A stretch of DNA of 64,000 nucleotides. Origin: Streptacidiphilus fuscans. GTDB lineage: Bacteria; Actinomycetota; Actinomycetes; Streptomycetales; Streptomycetaceae. Where the stretch lies: the NCBI RefSeq assembly GCF_015690355.1, contig NZ_JADPRT010000005.1, forward strand, positions 1 to 64,000, in the 5' to 3' direction. The translations under genes and the position numbers were made by a program. Each line of letters starts with the position of its first letter. Position 1 is the stretch's first letter. Under the pieces are notes generated by a model. The model ran no database searches, was not told the origin of the DNA, and saw nothing but the letters and a program-made list of their open reading frames with translations. Shown in pieces: positions 1 through 8,605 of the stretch.

Positions 1-76
1 TCAGCCTGCGCTTCTCGGCGACCATCCGCACGGCCCGCTCGATCAGCTCCTCCGGGTACTTCCTCTGCGCTGGCAT
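1..76 (-). CDS. IS3-family transposase OrfA, N-terminal fragment at window edge
   Basis: The reverse strand from an ATG at 74-76 reads MPAQRKYPEELIERAVRMVA followed by EKRRL and then leaves the window. This matches the start of IS3-family OrfA proteins, whose first 25 residues precede an HTH that binds the element ends. Only 25 codons are visible, so whether the element is intact cannot be judged. No terminal inverted repeat was identified in the bases to its right. Confidence 0.7.
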   Translation of the reverse strand, partial: MPAQRKYPEELIERAVRMVAEKRRL

Positions 77-582
77 GAGCGCATCCTTCCAAGCTTCAGC
101 GTTCGATACCGAACCCGGAGCGGTTCAAGGCATGGCGGCAATGTACGGGCCACTCCAACCATCTGAGAAGTCGTCACGGCACAGCGCACCTGATCTCTCG
201 TAATCTCCCAGATCAGCCAAAACACCGGGCAAAACGCCAGAAAGGACCCACCTGCAACGCACCTCCGCCAAGACCACCAAGCGCGTCGTCATCCATATTC
301 CCTTCCCCGCCTGCGCCACCACCGCTCCTGAAGGCGCAAACCGATCTACGCGCCGACCCAAGGAGTGTCCACGGCGGACACCCGTACCCTCCGCGGCGAT
401 GGCCACAGCCCTGCGCGGAGGGTCTCCCGAGAGATTCGGTCAGAGCCGCACGCGGCCCTGATTCCCGGATCTGACGCAGAACAGCCGGGTGCAACCTGGT
501 CCAGCCCCGTGCTCAGAAGGGGAGTGGCGCTGTCTGACCGGCAGGTTCGTCACAGCCCTGCCCCACAGAACTGGGCGAGACG

Positions 583-879
583 ATGGATCTGTCCGTCGAC
601 ATACTGGGGCCGGGCATCCCGTTGTCGAAGGAGAGGTATCAGTGGAGGATCCAGGGTTCAGTGTGCAGGTGACCGAAGCCGGGGGCCGAGTGCGTTCACG
701 CCTTCTCTGAGTACGTCCGGATCAGCGAGGACAACCAAGGAAGCACTGAGCGGCTGTTCGATCTGCTACCGCCGTCGGCTCCACACACGTCCAATGCCGG
801 GGACCTTCACGCATATGCTCACGCCCGCTTCATCATGGCCGCCCGCAAACCCCTCGGACGGGACGCGCACGGGTTCTGA
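583..879 (+). pseudogene. Possible degraded ORF with an in-frame stop
   Basis: The 900 bases between the IS3 fragment and the XRE regulator hold no convincing intact gene. One frame from the ATG at 583 runs 99 codons with GC-biased third positions but is cut by a TGA at 670-672. The tail after the stop (for example FSEYVRISEDNQGSTERLFD and HAYAHARFIMAARKPLGRDA) has coding-like composition. It may be a broken small gene; no family is recognised and the call is weak. Confidence 0.25.
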
Positions 880-980
880 CGGCCTCACCCATGCCGACGG
901 GTCTTCTCGTCCACACCCCGGACAGCGAGCAGGCCCCGCCCATAACCTGACCTTGACGAGAGGACCAGGAGGGCGGAGCC

Positions 981-2237
981 ATGGCTTTCGAGAGTAGCGG
1001 AGCGGATCCGAACGCAGAGCCCATCCGTTTTGGCCAACGCATGCAACTGCTGCGCACCCGGCGGGGGATGACCCGGGAGGTACTCGCCGGCCTGCTCGGC
1101 AAATCGCCGTCCTGGGTCAAGCAGATCGAGAACGGCCGGTTGCAGATGCCGCGCCTGGACACCGTGCTGGCGATCGCCGAAGCGCTGCGCGTGCGCGACC
1201 TCTCCGACCTGACTGGCGGACGGAAACTGGACGCGGGCATGTTCATCGGTCCCGGCCACCCCCGCCTCCCTGCCGTGGCGGAGGCCGTCAACGCCCTGCC
1301 AGGCCCCGCCCGGGACCGTCAGGCAGCGTCTGTGGCCCACCTGCGGGCGCGGCTCGCGTCGGCCTGGGCGGCTCGCCACTCGGCTCCGAACCACCGGGAC
1401 GTGGTCGGCGCGCTGCTCCCGGACCTTATCCGGGACGCCCAACTTGCGGTCCGTCAGGCCGACTCCGCCGCCGACCGGCGAGCCGCCCAGGCGGCGCTGG
1501 CCGAGGTGTACTGCCTGTCTCAGTTCTTCGTGGCCTATCAGCCCGACAGCTCCCTGTTGTGGCGGGTCGCCGAGCGGGGCATGGTGGCCGCGCAGGAGAG
1601 CGAGGACCCGCGTGCCGTCGGCGTCTCCGCCTGGCTCGCCGCGCAGGCTCACCGCGACTCCGGGCCCGGCCACTTCGACGCGGCCGACAGCGTCACGACG
1701 AACGCACTCGCCTACCTGGAGCCGCTTCTGGCGGACGCAACTGATGACGTCCTGTCCATCGCCGGGGCGCTGACCTTCGAAGCCGGGTACACGGCGGCCA
1801 GGCGCGGGGACACAGGCGTGGCCTGGGCGCACTGGGATCGGGCACACGAGATGGCACAGCGGCTGCCCAGCAGCTTCTACGACCCCATCACAAGCTTCTC
1901 CCGGGCGATCATGGGCGCCCACGCGGTGACCGTGGCAGTGGAACTGCACGCGGGCGGGGAGAGCGTGAGGCAGGCGGCACGGGCGGAGGCCTCCGTGATT
2001 CCGTCCCGTCCCCGACGCGCACGGCACCGCATCGAGCAGGCGCGCGCCTACCAGCTCGACGGCCGGGCGGAGGCGGCGCTGGCCACGCTGGAACAAGCAT
2101 GGGAAGCCGCACCGGAGACGATCAAGTACAACGGCTACGCCAAGCGGATCATCCTCGAAGAAGCCGAGGCTGCTGCTCCGGCACGCAGGCAACGGGCTGC
2201 GGACCTGGCCGCGAAGGTGGGCCTGCTCGCCGCCTGA
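981..2237 (+). CDS. XRE-family HTH regulator with C-terminal helical (TPR-like) domain
   Basis: A 418-aa cytoplasmic regulator. Residues about 16-75 form an XRE helix-turn-helix (FGQRMQLLRTRRGMTREVLA, then SPSWVKQIENGRLQMP). The rest is Ala/Arg-rich and helical, as in the TPR-type sensor halves of many Streptomyces XRE proteins. The start follows AGGAGGG. A strong hairpin lies directly behind the stop, and three coupled small ORFs follow on the same strand. In Streptomyces such regulators often accompany small genes, which they may control or sense with; the target here is unknown. Confidence 0.85.
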   Translation: MAFESSGADPNAEPIRFGQRMQLLRTRRGMTREVLAGLLGKSPSWVKQIENGRLQMPRLDTVLAIAEALRVRDLSDLTGGRKLDAGMFIGPGHPRLPAVAEAVNALPGPARDRQAASVAHLRARLASAWAARHSAPNHRDVVGALLPDLIRDAQLAVRQADSAADRRAAQAALAEVYCLSQFFVAYQPDSSLLWRVAERGMVAAQESEDPRAVGVSAWLAAQAHRDSGPGHFDAADSVTTNALAYLEPLLADATDDVLSIAGALTFEAGYTAARRGDTGVAWAHWDRAHEMAQRLPSSFYDPITSFSRAIMGAHAVTVAVELHAGGESVRQAARAEASVIPSRPRRARHRIEQARAYQLDGRAEAALATLEQAWEAAPETIKYNGYAKRIILEEAEAAAPARRQRAADLAAKVGLLAA

Positions 2238-2246
2238 TCCTCTGAC

Positions 2247-2271
2247 GAGGGGGCACATTCTGTGCCCCCTC
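2247..2271 (+). terminator. Hairpin after the XRE regulator gene
   Basis: A perfect 10-bp stem GAGGGGGCAC / GTGCCCCCTC with loop ATTCT sits 10 bases after the stop codon. There is no U-tract, as is usual for GC-rich actinobacterial terminators. Confidence 0.75.
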
Positions 2272-2277
2272 CGGAGA

Positions 2278-2517
2278 GTGGGCGTACCTACCGTCCGTGA
2301 CATGGCCGTCACAGGATCTTTCACCGCTGCGGGCGCTGCGCCCGCCTCTTCCGCTCCCCTCCCACGGGCCCATGTGACCCCTGCGTGCAAGGTCGGCGCT
2401 GACCGGTGGCCGGACCTGCACTCGCAGTGCAGGGCACCGGGATACCAGCACACTTCGCTCGGGTGGACTCCGGTCTCCTGCGCCTGCGCCTGCGCCTGCC
2501 ACCAGGGGGCGTCATGA
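2278..2517 (+). CDS. Small Cys-rich hypothetical protein
   Basis: The ORF ends with QHTSLGWTPVSCACACACHQ, a Cys/His-rich tail that resembles the ending of the third gene of this group (CDCICH), so this frame is probably coded. The start is uncertain: GTG 2278 and ATG 2302 are possible and neither has a good ribosome-binding site. Its TGA overlaps the next ATG in an ATGA (2514-2517), implying translational coupling. Another frame in 2301-2393 also shows CGRC and CDPC pairs but lacks a start. A metal-binding role is only a guess from the cysteines. Confidence 0.5.
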   Translation: MGVPTVRDMAVTGSFTAAGAAPASSAPLPRAHVTPACKVGADRWPDLHSQCRAPGYQHTSLGWTPVSCACACACHQGAS

Positions 2518-2681
2518 GCGGCGGGACGGTGGTGTTCGAGCCGCGTGACGGCATGTACCGGCTGGTCGTCAACGGGAAGCCACTCGAAGGCGAGCCGGGG
2601 CAGCCGCTGCGCTTCGAGACCGCCGCTGAGGCCGAGCGCGTTCGGGACAGCCGGGAGCAACTGTTCGGGGGCCGACGGTGA
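2514..2681 (+). CDS. Small hypothetical protein, 55 aa
   Basis: A 55-residue ORF beginning MSGGTVVFEPRDGMYRLVVN. It overlaps its neighbours by four bases on both sides (ATGA at 2514 and GTGA at 2678), the best evidence that it is a gene. It is charged, has no signal peptide or membrane segment, and appears to be a compact beta-then-alpha protein. Function unknown; co-translation with the two Cys-rich proteins suggests a joint role. Confidence 0.65.
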   Translation: MSGGTVVFEPRDGMYRLVVNGKPLEGEPGQPLRFETAAEAERVRDSREQLFGGRR

Positions 2682-2908
2682 GCCGCCCTCGCCCGACGTA
2701 CCCGGAGACGAAGATCCCGTTCGTGTGGCCGACGGTCGGCGCGCGCACCTGGACGGCCCCTGAGCGATCGTTCTTCGGTACCTGCAACCCGGCGGGATCC
2801 GCTGACGATCACGTCTGCCCGGTCGGCGTGTACCGGATCAACGGGCGCGTGATCGGCTGCGACTGCATCTGTCACGCCGCCCGCCGAAAGCGGCTGGCCG
2901 CACGGTAG
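2678..2908 (+). CDS. Small Cys-rich hypothetical protein, 76 aa
   Basis: Starts at GTG 2678 inside the previous stop (GTGA overlap). Its end reads INGRVIGCDCICHAARRKRL and an inner CNPAG...CPVGVYR segment supplies two more cysteines, giving a possible metal-binding set. No transmembrane or signal segment is visible. It closes the three-gene coupled cassette behind the XRE regulator. Proteins with a CxCxCH ending are common as unnamed Streptomyces genes; no function can be assigned. Confidence 0.65.
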   Translation: MSRPRPTYPETKIPFVWPTVGARTWTAPERSFFGTCNPAGSADDHVCPVGVYRINGRVIGCDCICHAARRKRLAAR

Positions 2909-3073
2909 AGCCGCCCACAGACCGCAGGACCCTAGGTGCAATGTCAGTACACGGTGTCCTTCTAAACGGTGAACCTCGGTGAGCTGTGAGTGGAACCGGG
3001 TACCTGATGGCGCATCAGTCCGCAGAAGCGGGCGGGTGCCTCGGGCTGTCCGTAGCAGATGTGAGGTGTCGTG

Positions 3074-4600
3074 ATGAGAGCCGCGAAGCTGACCGTCCTG
3101 GCCGGTCTGCTGGCTGCGACCGTGGCTGCCGTGCCGAGCGCAGCCGTGGCACAGGGGCCAGCGGTGCTGGGGACGGGGCACACGTCGCGGTTCGTGCCGG
3201 GCCCGTGCCCGGCCACGCTCCCGCACGGCGTGAAGGCCGCCTGCGGCTACCTGGTGGTGCCCGAGAACCGGGACCGGCCCGACGGGCGGACGCTTCGACT
3301 CGCCGTCGCGATCGTTCCCGCCCAGTCTCCGCGGCACCAGCACAGTGACCCGATCGTGTTCCTGCCCGGAGGACCGGGGCAGGACGCCATCAGCGACATT
3401 GCGCAGATCACCGCGACCGGTCTGAACCGGGACCGCGATCTCGTCGTCATGTCGCAGCGCGGGACGCTGTCCTCGCCTCCCGCGTTGACCTGCCCCGAGG
3501 TCGACAGGTTCTACCAGCAGCGGATCGGGCTGCGCTATGACGCGCCGTCGACCGGCCGCCTGTACGTGCAGGCGGTGTCCGCCTGCCGCGACCGGCTGGC
3601 CGGCGAGGGCGTCGACCTCGCCGCGTACAACTCTTCGGAGAGCGCGGCCGACCTGGCGGACCTGCGGACGGCCCTCGGCATCCGGGAATGGAACGTGTTC
3701 TCCCACTCCTACGGAACCGAGCTGGCGCTGACGTACATGCGCAGGTACCCGCAGGGGATCCGCTCGGTGACGCTGGACGGGGTGGTGCCGCCCTCGGTGG
3801 CGACGCCCGGCTGGACCTGGAGCAGCGTCAAGGAGTCGTTCGACAACATGACCGGTGCGTGCGCGGCGCAGCCTGCCTGCGTGCGGCGCTACCCGCAGCT
3901 TGCCGCCGTGTTCACCGACCTGGTGAGCCGTTTGGAGGCACACCCGGTCACCACGCGGGTGACCGTGCCGGGGGTGGCCGGGCCGGTGAAGGTCGTTCTG
4001 GACGGCGGAGCGCTGGTGAACTGGATGGTCCGGGCCAGTCACACTCCGGCCGAGTTCCCGCTGGCGGTGGACGAGTTGGCCCACGGCAACCCGCGGGTGG
4101 TCGCCGAGCAGTGGGCGAGCACCCGCCTGCCCGGCAGTGAGGGAGTCTTCGCCCACGGTCTCTCCCTGAGCGTGTGGTGCAGCGAGTGGGTGCCCTTCGA
4201 GACCGCACGCGAGCAGCTGACGGCCGGTCTGCGGGCCTTCCCGACCTTCCCGATCTCTGTCCTGGCCCAAGCGCCACAGCTGGCGTTCTTGCGCCAAGCG
4301 TGCCGCGCCTGGGACGTCCCCGCGGCGGACCCGTCCATCCGTGCGGTCACCCGCAGTGCCATTCCGACCCTCGCCGTCTCCGGGAGCTTCGACGCGCAGA
4401 CGGGCGCGGTCTGGGGCCGCTACGCCGCGTTGACGCTGCGCAACTCGTTCGTGGTGACGCTCGCCGGCGTCGCGCACGGCGTGTTCGACAACCCCTGCGG
4501 CTCACACGTGATCACCTCCTTCTACGACCGCCCCGACCATCCCGACACCCGCTGCGTGGCGTCGGTGCGGCCGGTGCGGTTCATCATCGGGCCGAGGTGA
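3074..4600 (+). CDS. Secreted alpha/beta hydrolase, tripeptidyl aminopeptidase (TAP) type
   Basis: About 508 aa with a Sec signal peptide (LTVLAGLLAATVAAVPSAAV) ending near residue 30. ATG 3074 is preferred over GTG 3071 because GAGG lies 7 bases upstream. The alpha/beta-hydrolase core has FLPGGPGQ (oxyanion loop) and a nucleophile elbow SHSYGT (Ser about 212). A C-terminal TAP-like domain carries the acid (GSFDAQT) and His (GVAHGVF). Such enzymes release peptides from protein N-termini or act as esterases outside the cell. The stop overlaps the next gene by four bases, so the two are probably one operon. Confidence 0.85.
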   Translation: MRAAKLTVLAGLLAATVAAVPSAAVAQGPAVLGTGHTSRFVPGPCPATLPHGVKAACGYLVVPENRDRPDGRTLRLAVAIVPAQSPRHQHSDPIVFLPGGPGQDAISDIAQITATGLNRDRDLVVMSQRGTLSSPPALTCPEVDRFYQQRIGLRYDAPSTGRLYVQAVSACRDRLAGEGVDLAAYNSSESAADLADLRTALGIREWNVFSHSYGTELALTYMRRYPQGIRSVTLDGVVPPSVATPGWTWSSVKESFDNMTGACAAQPACVRRYPQLAAVFTDLVSRLEAHPVTTRVTVPGVAGPVKVVLDGGALVNWMVRASHTPAEFPLAVDELAHGNPRVVAEQWASTRLPGSEGVFAHGLSLSVWCSEWVPFETAREQLTAGLRAFPTFPISVLAQAPQLAFLRQACRAWDVPAADPSIRAVTRSAIPTLAVSGSFDAQTGAVWGRYAALTLRNSFVVTLAGVAHGVFDNPCGSHVITSFYDRPDHPDTRCVASVRPVRFIIGPR

Positions 4601-6201
4601 ACGCGGTGACGCCGACAGCCGTGGACCAAGCCGACAACACCGCTGACGCCGTCGTCTACGCCGCTCCCGCAGCTGGCGTGCGCCGCGCCGTCCGCCCGCT
4701 TTCGCGGCGCAACCTGCTCGGCATCGCGGCGGGTGGCGCGGCTCTCTCGCTCACGCCCGTGCCAGCCTGGGCCGCCGCCCGACGGCCTCCCAGCCCCGGG
4801 GAGCGCGCATTCGAGTCGCTGCTGCGGGAGCTCGACGCCAGGATCGAAGCGGCCATGAGGGCCTACGCGATCCCCGGGGCGGCGGTCGGCCTGCTGCTCG
4901 GGGACCGCGAGTACGTCAGGGGATACGGCGTCACCAACGTCGACCACCCGACACCCGTCGACCCGGACACGCTCTTCAGGGTCGGCTCCACCACGAAGAC
5001 CTTCACCGGCACAGCGCTGATGCGACTGGTCGAACGAGGCAGGATCGACCTCGACGCCCCCGTCCGCCGGTACCTTCCCGAGTTCGCGGTGGCCGACCCG
5101 ACCGCCTCCCGCAAGGTGACGGTCCGCCAACTCCTCAACCACAGCTCAGGCTGGCTCGGTGACGACTACCAGGACTTCGGCCGCGGCGACCACGCGGTCA
5201 CCCGCTTCGTGGACTCCATGACCCGCCTGCCCCAACTCACTCCGGCCGGACAGACCTTCGCCTACAACAACGCCGGACTCTGCGTCGCCGGCCGCATCCT
5301 GGAGGTCACCACCGGAACTACCTACGAGGCCGCCGTACGCAGCCTGCTCCTGGACCCGCTCGACCTGCGCCACAGCCACTTCTTCAGCGACGAGATCATC
5401 GGGCTCAACATCGCCGCCCCCCACAACGTCATCGACGGCAAAGCGGTGGTGGAGCCCTCCTTCTGGCACCAACCGCGCAGCCTCGCCCCGACCGGCGGAC
5501 TCGTCTCGAGCGTGCGCGACCAGCTGGCCTGGGCCCGCTTTCACCTCGGCGACGGCACCGCCCCCAACGGCACCAGACTGCTGAGCAAGGCGTCACTTGA
5601 GCGGATGCGCTCACGGCCGGGACCTGGCGGAACCATCGTCGTGGAACTCGACGGGATGGGCGTCACCTGGATGCTGCGGCCCACGGCCCAGGGACCACGG
5701 ATCGTGCAGCACGGAGGCACCTGGCCGGGCCAGGTCTCCGGCTTCCTGATGGTGCCCGACCGCGGCTTCGCGCTGACCCTGCTCACCAACTCGGTCGGCG
5801 GCTCGCACCTGCGCGACGAGCTCTTCACCGACGACTGGGCACTGCGACGCTTCGCCCGGGTCAGCAACCTCCCCGCCGAACCCCGACACCTGAGCGCCGC
5901 GGAACTGGCGCCCTACGAGGGCCACTACCTGAACCAGCGGATCAATGAGGCCGGCACGTGGGAGGAGACCCACGTCGAGTTCCGCGCCCAGCGGGGCCGC
6001 CTCCAGGGAACGACGACCACCCAGGGCGAGACCAGCGAGCTCGGCGTGGCCTTCTACCGCCGGGACTACGGACTCGACCTCGACCCTTCCGGCCGACCGA
6101 TCGGCACCCGCAGCGACTTTCTGCGCGGACCCGATGGACGGGTCCTGTGGTGGCGCAACCACGGACGGCTCCACCGCCGCACCGACCAGCGGAAGCCCTG
6201 A
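4597..6201 (+). CDS. Tat-exported serine hydrolase, beta-lactamase class C / S12 family
   Basis: GTG 4597 overlaps the upstream stop (GTGA); GTG 4606 is an alternative with GAGG eight bases before it. Residues 36-42 (SRRNLLG) followed by a hydrophobic stretch and AWAAA form a twin-arginine signal. The penicillin-binding/beta-lactamase fold shows SxxK (S131-T-T-K134), YxN (Y223-N-N) and a late QHGGTWPG in place of KTG. Likely an esterase, D-aminopeptidase or carboxypeptidase acting outside the membrane; a beta-lactam role is not implied. The C-terminal 150 residues resemble the lipocalin-like extension common in this family. Confidence 0.85.
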   Translation: MNAVTPTAVDQADNTADAVVYAAPAAGVRRAVRPLSRRNLLGIAAGGAALSLTPVPAWAAARRPPSPGERAFESLLRELDARIEAAMRAYAIPGAAVGLLLGDREYVRGYGVTNVDHPTPVDPDTLFRVGSTTKTFTGTALMRLVERGRIDLDAPVRRYLPEFAVADPTASRKVTVRQLLNHSSGWLGDDYQDFGRGDHAVTRFVDSMTRLPQLTPAGQTFAYNNAGLCVAGRILEVTTGTTYEAAVRSLLLDPLDLRHSHFFSDEIIGLNIAAPHNVIDGKAVVEPSFWHQPRSLAPTGGLVSSVRDQLAWARFHLGDGTAPNGTRLLSKASLERMRSRPGPGGTIVVELDGMGVTWMLRPTAQGPRIVQHGGTWPGQVSGFLMVPDRGFALTLLTNSVGGSHLRDELFTDDWALRRFARVSNLPAEPRHLSAAELAPYEGHYLNQRINEAGTWEETHVEFRAQRGRLQGTTTTQGETSELGVAFYRRDYGLDLDPSGRPIGTRSDFLRGPDGRVLWWRNHGRLHRRTDQRKP

Positions 6202-6305
6202 CCCACCACAAGCCTGCTCGCGCGGCTACCCCGGTGGACCTGCGCTACTTCGCCCGCGATGTTCGCACTCTCGGAAGACCAGCGGGCGAGCCACGCACGG
6301 CGAAT

Positions 6306-7100
6306 TCAGTGCAGTGCCTGGGCGACGTGCAGCACATCACCCGCCGTCATACTTGGATCTTGCTCCTGAACTGTCAGAGTGTAGGAGCCGTCGAACCAGG
6401 TAAGCGTCTCACCCAACTGTTGACCCTGAGTCGACCGTACGACGATGAGCCTGGCCGGATGGCTGCCAACACTGACCGGCTGCCCATCCGTCGGTACGGA
6501 GTCGCCAGCAGTTTGCGTGATCCACATGACGCCGTGGGAGATGCCTCCTGCATAGCCTCGTTGCCACGAAGGCGTCGGAGAAGTCACGAAGTGGGCCCCT
6601 GAACCGTCAACGTGCACGGTGGGACTGTCAGCGTTGAAGACAACGTCCGGCGTCTGTGCATATCCTGCCGGGAGGTAGCCGGGTTGCCGCAGGTCAGCAG
6701 CCAGAACGGTGCCAACTCCTGGGCCCTGCCCCTGGTTGACTTGGCGGCTGCCTAGCGGCTGTCTCAGCGACACGGACAGGTGCTGGGCCGTGCCACCATC
6801 GCATACTGCCTCGCTCGGAGCGTGCCGATGACGGACCACCTCAAGTGTCACGGCCCGGGAGGTTTCCTGGGCGATGAGACTGGGCCGATCCTCGCACCCG
6901 CTCCAAAACACGGAGGCAGTCAGAGTGCGCCCGTCGGTGCCCACCAAGACCTCACCAGTTACTGCGCTGTTCGCAGCAGGGGAGGCGGCTCCGTCAAAGT
7001 AGCCTGCTCCCCAGGCTGACAGGCCGGCCACGGCGACTGTCCCGAGCGCCGTAAGTGTGACGACCCCAGCGCGAGTTATCCGATGTGCCACCCTGCCCAC
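6306..7100 (-). CDS. Membrane-anchored or secreted hypothetical protein
   Basis: 264 aa from a GTG start preceded by GGAGTGAG. An N-terminal hydrophobic helix (VVTLTALGTVAVAGLSAWGA) acts as a signal or anchor. The C-terminal third (GETLTWFDGSYTLTV, then a short helix ending HVAQALH) resembles the end of DUF4367/LolA-like domains, where a beta-sheet protein carries a Trp and a final helix; that is a resemblance only. A pair of cysteines (WSGCED and EAVCDGG) could form an extracytoplasmic disulphide. Convergent with the preceding operon, apparently a single-gene unit. Confidence 0.75.
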   Translation of the reverse strand: MGRVAHRITRAGVVTLTALGTVAVAGLSAWGAGYFDGAASPAANSAVTGEVLVGTDGRTLTASVFWSGCEDRPSLIAQETSRAVTLEVVRHRHAPSEAVCDGGTAQHLSVSLRQPLGSRQVNQGQGPGVGTVLAADLRQPGYLPAGYAQTPDVVFNADSPTVHVDGSGAHFVTSPTPSWQRGYAGGISHGVMWITQTAGDSVPTDGQPVSVGSHPARLIVVRSTQGQQLGETLTWFDGSYTLTVQEQDPSMTAGDVLHVAQALH

Positions 7101-7290
7101 CTCACTCCAGTGCCCGTCCGGTGGGGCCCTTGGCTGTCTCCCCAGGGCCCCACCGGCAAATGCCAGCCGATTGCCTCAATGCAGCCGGCATCAGATCTCC
7201 CTGGAGAGTAGGGGGTCCTCGACCCTGGCCCATGCTGGGGCGGGGATGCCGGCCGCAGCGGCCCATGCGAGGGCGCCTTCGGCCGATGCG

Positions 7291-7347
7291 GGCACCCCCG
7301 GCCGGGCGATGGTGTTCAAGTGTGTCGAGTCGGCCCAGGTCCGGTTG
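7291..7347 (+). pseudogene. IS256-family transposase remnant (left copy)
   Basis: One frame contains AMVFKCVESAQVR, matching the AMVFKLxESAQxRW block near the C-terminus of Mutator/IS256-family transposases. The similarity stops after VR. The stretch around 7305-7335 is nearly identical to 8454-8484, the second remnant, in the same orientation. Confidence 0.55.
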
Positions 7348-7410
7348 GCGGGCCGCGATGCGTGCAAATCGATGGTCTCTCCGATGCCGGCCGCGCGATA
7401 CTGGACCGCC

Positions 7411-8382
7411 ATGACGAGCGACCATGACTCGGTCGGTCCGACGTTGCGCCGCGTTCTGGCCAAGGCAGGCGGACCGGAGCTGCTGGACCTGCTGGCCAAG
7501 GGGCTGACCGGGACCGACCTGACCACACTGCTCCTGGAAGTCTTCCGACGCCGCGCCGACAGGCTCACCCCGGCCGAGGTGATGCGGCGCTATCGCACCG
7601 ACCGGTTCGTGACCCCGGCCCCGACAGCGTTCGCGCAACTACGACGAGCCGAAGACTTCCTGCTCTCGGCGCTGCCGGACGACTTCCAGATGCTCAGCCT
7701 GGCTCCGCTCGTCCCCCTGGCAGCGCATACGGCGGTCGCGACCGTCGACCCGCGCAAGATCGTCGCCACCATTCGTGGCAGCGAGGTCGCAGCCGACCCG
7801 ACCAATGCCCTGGCCCTGGAGGCAGCCCAGCGGAGATCCCAGGCCCTGGCCGCAGATCCCCGCTCGGCCGTGCCGGTCCGGCTGGCCGCCAGCCAACGCG
7901 TCGTGCGCGCCCAGCACTTCGACGCGCCCGGCATGCTCGCCCACTTCCAACTGTTCGCCCTGGTGACCGCCGGCCGGGACACCGGCAGCCGGGCCTTCGA
8001 GCAACAGCACCTGGTCGAGCACCTGCATTTCGCCGTCCGGGCGATGGCACGTGCGGGATTGCACCAGACCGAGATCCGCATCACCTGCCTCGACGAGTCC
8101 GCCGCTCCGATCCTGGCCCGCACACGCGCAGAGCTGGCCGGAACACCCGGCGTTGACATCATCGACGATCCCGACCGCGTGACCGGACGCGGCTATTACA
8201 CCGGCCTGTGCTACAAGATCTACGCAACCGTCCATGGTCAGCAGCTGGAGATCGCGGATGGCGGGTTTGTCGACTGGACCCAGCGCCTCACAGGAAGCCG
8301 CAAAGAACGCCTCCTCATCAGCGGATTCGGCGTTGACCGACTCGCCGCAATGCTGACGCCACCCACCGACGCCGCACCATGA
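7411..8382 (+). CDS. Class II aminoacyl-tRNA synthetase-like protein (HisRS/HisZ-type paralogue)
   Basis: 323 aa from ATG 7411. The C-terminal half resembles the histidyl-tRNA synthetase catalytic core. RVVRAQHFDAPG...HFQLF (163-182) sits where motif 2 (R-x-E...G-R-x-R-E-F-x-Q) should be. RGYYTGLCYKIY (260-271) matches the LDYYTG histidine-binding loop. LISGFGVDRLAAM (302-314) matches motif 3 (GFGIGLDRL). A Glu normally following the motif-2 Arg is absent (Arg-Ala-Gln), and no anticodon-binding domain follows. It may be a moonlighting or regulatory HisRS-like protein as HisZ is; substrate unknown. It lies between two IS256-family remnants. Confidence 0.6.
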   Translation: MTSDHDSVGPTLRRVLAKAGGPELLDLLAKGLTGTDLTTLLLEVFRRRADRLTPAEVMRRYRTDRFVTPAPTAFAQLRRAEDFLLSALPDDFQMLSLAPLVPLAAHTAVATVDPRKIVATIRGSEVAADPTNALALEAAQRRSQALAADPRSAVPVRLAASQRVVRAQHFDAPGMLAHFQLFALVTAGRDTGSRAFEQQHLVEHLHFAVRAMARAGLHQTEIRITCLDESAAPILARTRAELAGTPGVDIIDDPDRVTGRGYYTGLCYKIYATVHGQQLEIADGGFVDWTQRLTGSRKERLLISGFGVDRLAAMLTPPTDAAP

Positions 8383-8427
8383 CTTCCGCGCCGGACCAGG
8401 TAGCAGTTCCACAGGGTTTGACCCGCG

Positions 8428-8595
8428 GCGCCGGCAGCCCCGGCAGCCGCCCTCGCGATGGTGTTCAAGCTCGTCGAGTCCGCCGAGGAACGCTGACGGG
8501 CGATCACCGGAGCGTCCCTTGTTGCCCTGGTCCGCTCCGGGGCCAGGTTCGAGAACGGCGTCCTGGTCGAGCGGACGCAGGCCGGTGCTGCCTGA
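8428..8595 (+). pseudogene. IS256-family transposase C-terminal remnant (right copy)
   Basis: The frame reads AALAMVFKLVESAEER, then a stop, then RAITGASLVALVRSGARFEN and GVLVERTQAGAA before the final TGA at 8593. This is the typical C-terminus of a Mutator/IS256-family transposase in which the conserved Trp codon after ER has become TGA. The rest of the gene is gone. Confidence 0.8.
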
Positions 8596-8605
8596 TCGCC
8601 TCGCC

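Noticed and set aside
365-997. 210-codon forward ORF before the XRE gene
   Set aside because: Composition is that of a random open frame in GC-rich DNA, no family pattern, and it overlaps the start of the XRE gene.
885-4477. Very long reverse-strand ORFs opposite the XRE, small-ORF and hydrolase genes
   Set aside because: They are antisense shadows; the forward genes have signal peptides, motifs and ribosome-binding sites.
7057-7410. Longer N-terminus for the HisRS-like protein
   Set aside because: This extension runs through the IS256 remnant (AMVFKCVESAQ); the ATG at 7411 fits the start of similarity better.
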